Shown: positions 60,783-64,000 of the stretch, one piece after another
How positions within the stretch are numbered: the first letter of the stretch is position 1
Layout: each line of letters begins with the position of its first letter
Source: Lentzea cavernae
GTDB taxonomy: Bacteria > Actinomycetota > Actinomycetes > Mycobacteriales > Pseudonocardiaceae
NCBI RefSeq assembly: GCF_014653695.1
Contig: NZ_BNAR01000008.1
Coordinates: 124,001 to 188,000, forward strand
Direction of reading: 5' to 3'
DNA length: 64,000 nucleotides
Notes under the pieces: generated by a model
Seen by the model: only the letters and a program-made list of their open reading frames with translations
What the model was told of the DNA's origin: nothing
Database searches by the model: none
Position numbers and translations under genes: made by a program

Positions 60783-62084
60783 GTGGCCGCTCGTCTCGGG
60801 CGTGATGATCAGGCCCTCAGCCGTGTTCCTGTTCGTGCGCGGCATTCATGGTGGTCGGTGGCCACTCAGCGGTTCGGGCAGACGACGGCGTTGAGCCAGT
60901 TGTTGCTGGGGGCGACGCTGGGGTTCGGCATGAGGTTCTGGGACGCGTTCCTCGCGCTCACGATCGGGGCCGTGCTGCTCAGCGTCGTGGCGGTCGCGGT
61001 GGGTGTGATCGGGCAGCGGGAAGGGCTCTCCACGGCCATCCTGAGCCGGTGGACCGGGTTCGGGCACGCCGGGTCGGCGGTGCTGGGGATGGTCATCGCG
61101 TTGTCGTGCACCGGGTGGTTCGGGGTGCAGACGGGGCTGGCCGGGGCGACGCTCGCCGCCACCGCCGGGGTGTTGCCGGTGCCGGTGTGGTCGTTGCTGT
61201 TCGGGATCGTCGTCACGGTCATCGCGGCCTGTGGCGTGCGGTGGATGGCGTGGACGTCCTATGTGGCCGTGCCCGCGTTCCTGTTGTTGCTGCTGTGGCT
61301 CGTGCTCGCGAATGTCAACGATGTCGTGCTCAGCAGTCCCGCGCCGGGTCCGGCTGTCGGGATGCTGACGGCGATCACGCTGGTCATCGGCAGTTTCGTG
61401 GTGGGGGCGGCGATCGCGCCGGACATGACGCGCTTCCACCGCAACGGGTGGGACGTCGTCAAGCAGACGGTTCTCGGGATCACGGCCGGGGAGTGGGTCA
61501 TCGGGCTGGCCGGGGTGGTCCTCGCGCACGGGCTGGGCACGACGGACGTCATGGGCGTCATCAGCGAGTCGGGCGGCTGGATCGGTGCGCTGGTCGTGGT
61601 CACGGCGGTGTTGAAGATCAACGACTGGAACCTCTACTCGGCCTCGCTCGGGCTGGTGAACTTCTTCGACGCCGTGTTCGCGATCAGGATCAGCCGGACG
61701 CAGGTGACGGTGGTGGTCGGGTGCGCGGGCAGCGTCCTCGCGGCCGCGGGCATCGTGCACCAGTTCAGCCACTTCCTGGTGTTGCTGGGCGTGGTCTTCC
61801 CGCCCGTCGCCGGGATCATGCTCGCCGAGTACTACGTCGTCCGGCGGTGGCGCGGCGAGATCATCTCCACGCGGCCGAACGTGCCGCGGTCGGCGCCGTC
61901 GTGGGTGCCCGTCACGGTGGTGATCTGGCCCGCGTCGGCCGTGGCGGGTGAGCTCCTGCCGTTCGGGCAGTCCGGGGTGAACTCCCTCGTGATCGCGTTC
62001 GTGCTGTACGTCTCCGCGGGCCGGCTGGACCTGTTGAGGATGCGGACGCGGCGCGCCACCAACCGCGAGATGAAGGCCGCCTGA
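60783..62084 (+). CDS. codB: NCS1-family cytosine permease
   Basis: 433 residues from GTG 60783, just after GGAGGGAAGG. Eleven or twelve hydrophobic segments fill the protein. SWWSVATQRFGQTTALSQLLLGATLGFGMRFWDA and later SPDMTRFHRN-like (IAPDMTRFHRNGWDVV) and GLVNFFDAVF mark the CodB branch of the nucleobase:cation symporter-1 family. Cytosine or a related purine/pyrimidine is imported with protons. No cytosine deaminase is adjacent. The 3' end faces a two-component regulator gene on the other strand after 2 bp. Confidence 0.88.
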   Translation: MAARLGRDDQALSRVPVRARHSWWSVATQRFGQTTALSQLLLGATLGFGMRFWDAFLALTIGAVLLSVVAVAVGVIGQREGLSTAILSRWTGFGHAGSAVLGMVIALSCTGWFGVQTGLAGATLAATAGVLPVPVWSLLFGIVVTVIAACGVRWMAWTSYVAVPAFLLLLLWLVLANVNDVVLSSPAPGPAVGMLTAITLVIGSFVVGAAIAPDMTRFHRNGWDVVKQTVLGITAGEWVIGLAGVVLAHGLGTTDVMGVISESGGWIGALVVVTAVLKINDWNLYSASLGLVNFFDAVFAIRISRTQVTVVVGCAGSVLAAAGIVHQFSHFLVLLGVVFPPVAGIMLAEYYVVRRWRGEIISTRPNVPRSAPSWVPVTVVIWPASAVAGELLPFGQSGVNSLVIAFVLYVSAGRLDLLRMRTRRATNREMKAA

Positions 62085-62086
62085 GG

Positions 62087-62719
62087 TCAGCGCAAGCCGG
62101 CTTCGTGCGCCAGCAGCCCCGCACGAGTGCGGTTGTCGCAGTCGAGCTTGGTGAGCACGTTCGACACGTACCCCTTCACGGTGGCCTCGGTGAGGTGCAG
62201 GCGGGCGCCGATCTCGGCGTTGCTCAGACCGCCGCCGAGGCACGCGAGCACCTCGGTCTCCCGTCGCGTGAGGCCGGAGATGCGGGCACGGGCGGAGTCG
62301 CCGTCGCTCGACGCGGCGACCAGGCGGCGGGTCGCCTCGGGGGACAGGACGGTGTGGCCGCCCGCCGCGACGCGCACGAGATCCACCAGATCCTCCGGGG
62401 AGGTGGACTTCAGCAGGAAACCCGCGGCGCCCGCCTTCATGGCGCGCAGGACGTAGGCGTCGACGTCGAACGTCGTGAGCGCCACGACCTTGGGCGGCGC
62501 GTCGAGTCGGGCGATGCGGTCGAGCGCGGCCAGGCCGTCCACCTCGGGCATGCGCAGGTCCAGGAGCACGACGTCGGGGCGGAGTCGCAGCACGGCCTCC
62601 ACGGCCTCGGCGCCGTCGTACGCCTCGCCGACCACGGTGAGATCCGGGGCGGCGCTCAGGATCGTGCGGAGGTACGCGCAGACCATGCGTTCGTCGTCGA
62701 CGAGCAGGACCGACGTCAT
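62087..62719 (-). CDS. NarL/LuxR-type response regulator
   Basis: 210 residues from ATG 62719. The receiver domain has the acidic pocket VDDE (7-10), the phospho-accepting D54 in VVLLDLRMPEVDG, and K104-type lysine in FLLKSTSPEDL. The C-terminal GerE helix-turn-helix reads LTRRETEVLACLGGGLSNAEIGARLHLTEATVKGYVSNVLTKL. Start overlaps the kinase stop (ATGA), so it is the cognate partner of the upstream histidine kinase. Targets are unknown; the divergent DUF418 gene is the nearest candidate. Confidence 0.92.
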   Translation of the reverse strand: MTSVLLVDDERMVCAYLRTILSAAPDLTVVGEAYDGAEAVEAVLRLRPDVVLLDLRMPEVDGLAALDRIARLDAPPKVVALTTFDVDAYVLRAMKAGAAGFLLKSTSPEDLVDLVRVAAGGHTVLSPEATRRLVAASSDGDSARARISGLTRRETEVLACLGGGLSNAEIGARLHLTEATVKGYVSNVLTKLDCDNRTRAGLLAHEAGLR

Positions 62720-63810
62720 GTCGGCACGAACGCGGGCAGGACGGCGTCCACCTCGAAGCCGCCGTCGTCGGTCGGGCCCGCGGTGAGGGTGCCGCCGACC
62801 ATCTCCACCCGGCCGCGCAGGCCGAGCAGCCCGCTGCCGGAACCGGGCAGCGCGAGGTCCGGCACCGCGGACGGCCTGGTGTTGCGGATGACGGCGCGGA
62901 CGCTGCTCGGTCCGCAGTGGATGGTGATCTCGGTGTGGGCGCCGGGGGCGTGCTTGTGCACGTTCGTGAGCGACTCCTGGACGACCCGGTACATCGTGCG
63001 GCGGACGGCGGGGGAGATCGTGTCGGCGTCGCCGTGTTCGGTCAGCGTGACCTCCAGGCCGGTGGCGGCCGAGTCGGCGACCAGGCGGGAGAGCCGGTCG
63101 GGCAGCACGTCGGGGATGCGGGCGGCACGGCCCGAGCGCAGCACGCCGACGAGGTCGCGCAGTTCGGCCAACGCCTGGCAGCCCGCGGTGCGCAGTTCCT
63201 CGGCGGCCTTGCGCACGCCGTCGTCCTTCGCGGCCACCCGCAACGCGCCGGCGTGCAGCACCATCAGGTTCAGCCGGTGGGTGACGACGTCGTGCATCTC
63301 GCCGGCGAGCCTGGTGCGTTCGTCGGCACGCGCCTGCTCTGCCAGCAGCTCACGTTCCCTCTCGGCCCGTTCGGCCCGCTCGACCAGCGCCTGCACGAGC
63401 CTGCGCCGCGCGCCGACGTAGAGACCGGCGAGCCCGGCGATCACGATGAGGGCGGGGCCGGTGAAGCCGTCGCCGACGTTCGGCATCGCCCACACCCCGG
63501 CACCGATCGCCCAGGTCACGGGGTGGGTGACCACGAGCCAGCGATGGCGCGGGGCGTGCGCGGCCACGGAGTACGCGGACGCCATCGAGGCGTAGGTCGG
63601 CGTGAGCAGCGCGAGGAAAGCGATTACCAGGCTCGAACCGACGGGATTCGTCCGCCGCCACCACAGCGCCACCGCCGAAAGCAGGTGGACCGCCACGTAG
63701 AACGCCACGGACGCGGCCACGAGGCGGGACGGAGCGGGCATCGTGACCTCGCGCCAAAGGCCGAGCGCTGCCACGAGCAGCACCAGTGCCAGATCCACGG
63801 CCCGTGTCAC
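62716..63810 (-). CDS. Two-component sensor histidine kinase (HisKA_3 type)
   Basis: 364 residues from GTG 63810. Four or five transmembrane helices fill residues 1-135, a short coiled coil (ALVERAERAERERELLAEQARADERTRLAGE) leads to the phospho-accepting H173 in GEMHDVVTHRLN. The C-terminal HATPase_c region (VQESLTNVHKHAPG, GSGLLGLRGRVEMVGGTL) is complete. Little sequence lies outside the membrane, as in intramembrane-sensing kinases of the DesK/LiaS type, so an envelope or lipid signal is likely. Confidence 0.92.
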   Translation of the reverse strand: MTRAVDLALVLLVAALGLWREVTMPAPSRLVAASVAFYVAVHLLSAVALWWRRTNPVGSSLVIAFLALLTPTYASMASAYSVAAHAPRHRWLVVTHPVTWAIGAGVWAMPNVGDGFTGPALIVIAGLAGLYVGARRRLVQALVERAERAERERELLAEQARADERTRLAGEMHDVVTHRLNLMVLHAGALRVAAKDDGVRKAAEELRTAGCQALAELRDLVGVLRSGRAARIPDVLPDRLSRLVADSAATGLEVTLTEHGDADTISPAVRRTMYRVVQESLTNVHKHAPGAHTEITIHCGPSSVRAVIRNTRPSAVPDLALPGSGSGLLGLRGRVEMVGGTLTAGPTDDGGFEVDAVLPAFVPT

Positions 63811-63817
63811 GCGAGTG

Positions 63818-63823
63818 ACGATA
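63818..63823 (-). promoter_or_regulatory. -10 box (TATCGT) of the two-component operon
   Basis: Minus-strand TATCGT ends 7 nt before GTG 63810; leaderless. Confidence 0.5.
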
Positions 63824-63941
63824 CTGCCGGTTTGTGCCGTGGATCACCTACTGGAGCAGGGGATCAACCCTACTTTCGCAGGTGGCGACACCCGACTTTT
63901 CCGCCTGCCGGACACGGGTGTTCGTTCGCTGCACTTGTGGG

Positions 63942-64000
63942 GTGAAACGAATCCACGAACTCGACGCCTTGCGCGGTTTCGCACTGGCCGGCATCACGTT
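63942..64000 (+). CDS. DUF418-type membrane protein, N-terminal fragment
   Basis: Only 19 codons are present before the right edge. The start GTG 63942 is followed by KRIHELDALRGFALAGIT, the charged-then-hydrophobic opening (R-x-x-x-L-D-x-L-R-G-F-A-L-x-G-I) of DUF418/YeiB-like polytopic proteins; acyltransferase-3 proteins begin similarly. It is divergent from the kinase gene. Confidence 0.6.
   Translation, partial: MKRIHELDALRGFALAGIT

Overview
The window is about 70% G+C, with many GTG starts, short intergenic gaps and start codons sitting 6-7 nt after a TANNNT box. Its gene content (MurT/GatD lipid II amidation, FolP2, an LCP wall ligase, tandem GH46 chitosanases, a fused alpha-beta glycyl-tRNA synthetase, LuxR-LAL and TetR regulators) points to a chromosomal segment of a filamentous actinomycete. 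A member of the Pseudonocardiaceae (Lentzea/Saccharothrix-like) is my inference; no rRNA is present to settle it.

Layout. 1-3169: a cut-off luciferase-like monooxygenase, a secreted serine hydrolase, a flavoprotein monooxygenase and a DedA membrane protein. The 3' ends of the last two face each other across degenerate tandem copies of their own junction. 3170-5570: a zinc-finger/AAA regulator that ends exactly at an odd class I tRNA with a leucine UAG anticodon, then DUF3618 and TetR genes. 5697-10896: methyltransferase, esterase, zinc alcohol dehydrogenase, and a Baeyer-Villiger-type monooxygenase divergent from its likely TetR regulator. 10862-18528: cell-wall and translation housekeeping (gatD, murT, an XRE regulator, LCP ligase, glycyl-tRNA synthetase). 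18540-24573: secreted hydrolases (two GH46 chitosanases, an S33 peptidase, an S8 subtilase) plus a MerR regulator. 24782-30737: an orphan sugar-binding lipoprotein, a 166-bp palindrome, a membrane protein, a cold-shock protein, and an amino-acid ABC operon without an ATPase that ends in an asparaginase. 30734-37915: NTF2-like/TetR pair, acyl-CoA dehydrogenase, BNR-repeat protein with a MoaD partner, quinone oxidoreductase, and a MIO-family ammonia-lyase with an unusual predicted triad. 37946-47477: SNF2 helicase with SWIM protein, GlsB-like protein, DUF2786 protein, FolP2, several unknowns and a P450 divergent from a LuxR-LAL regulator carrying a TTA codon.

49877-59773 is the most interesting part and looks like a defence island. 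A tightly overlapping operon encodes the TIGR02677, TIGR02678 and TIGR02680 proteins, that is JetA, JetB and the MukB-like JetC of a Wadjet-type SMC anti-plasmid system. The TIGR02679 nuclease JetD, normally the fourth gene, is absent. On one side is a PD-(D/E)xK nuclease fused to a DUF2075 superfamily 1 helicase, with a 28-codon ORF coupled to its stop. On the other side, convergent with jetC, is a DEDDh exonuclease-BRCT protein overlapping a DUF6998-like protein. Either the Wadjet operon has lost its nuclease or a neighbour supplies it.

60044-64000: an unknown protein, a cytosine permease, a NarL-type two-component pair, and the start of a DUF418 membrane protein. All calls rest on reading the translations; no database search was run.
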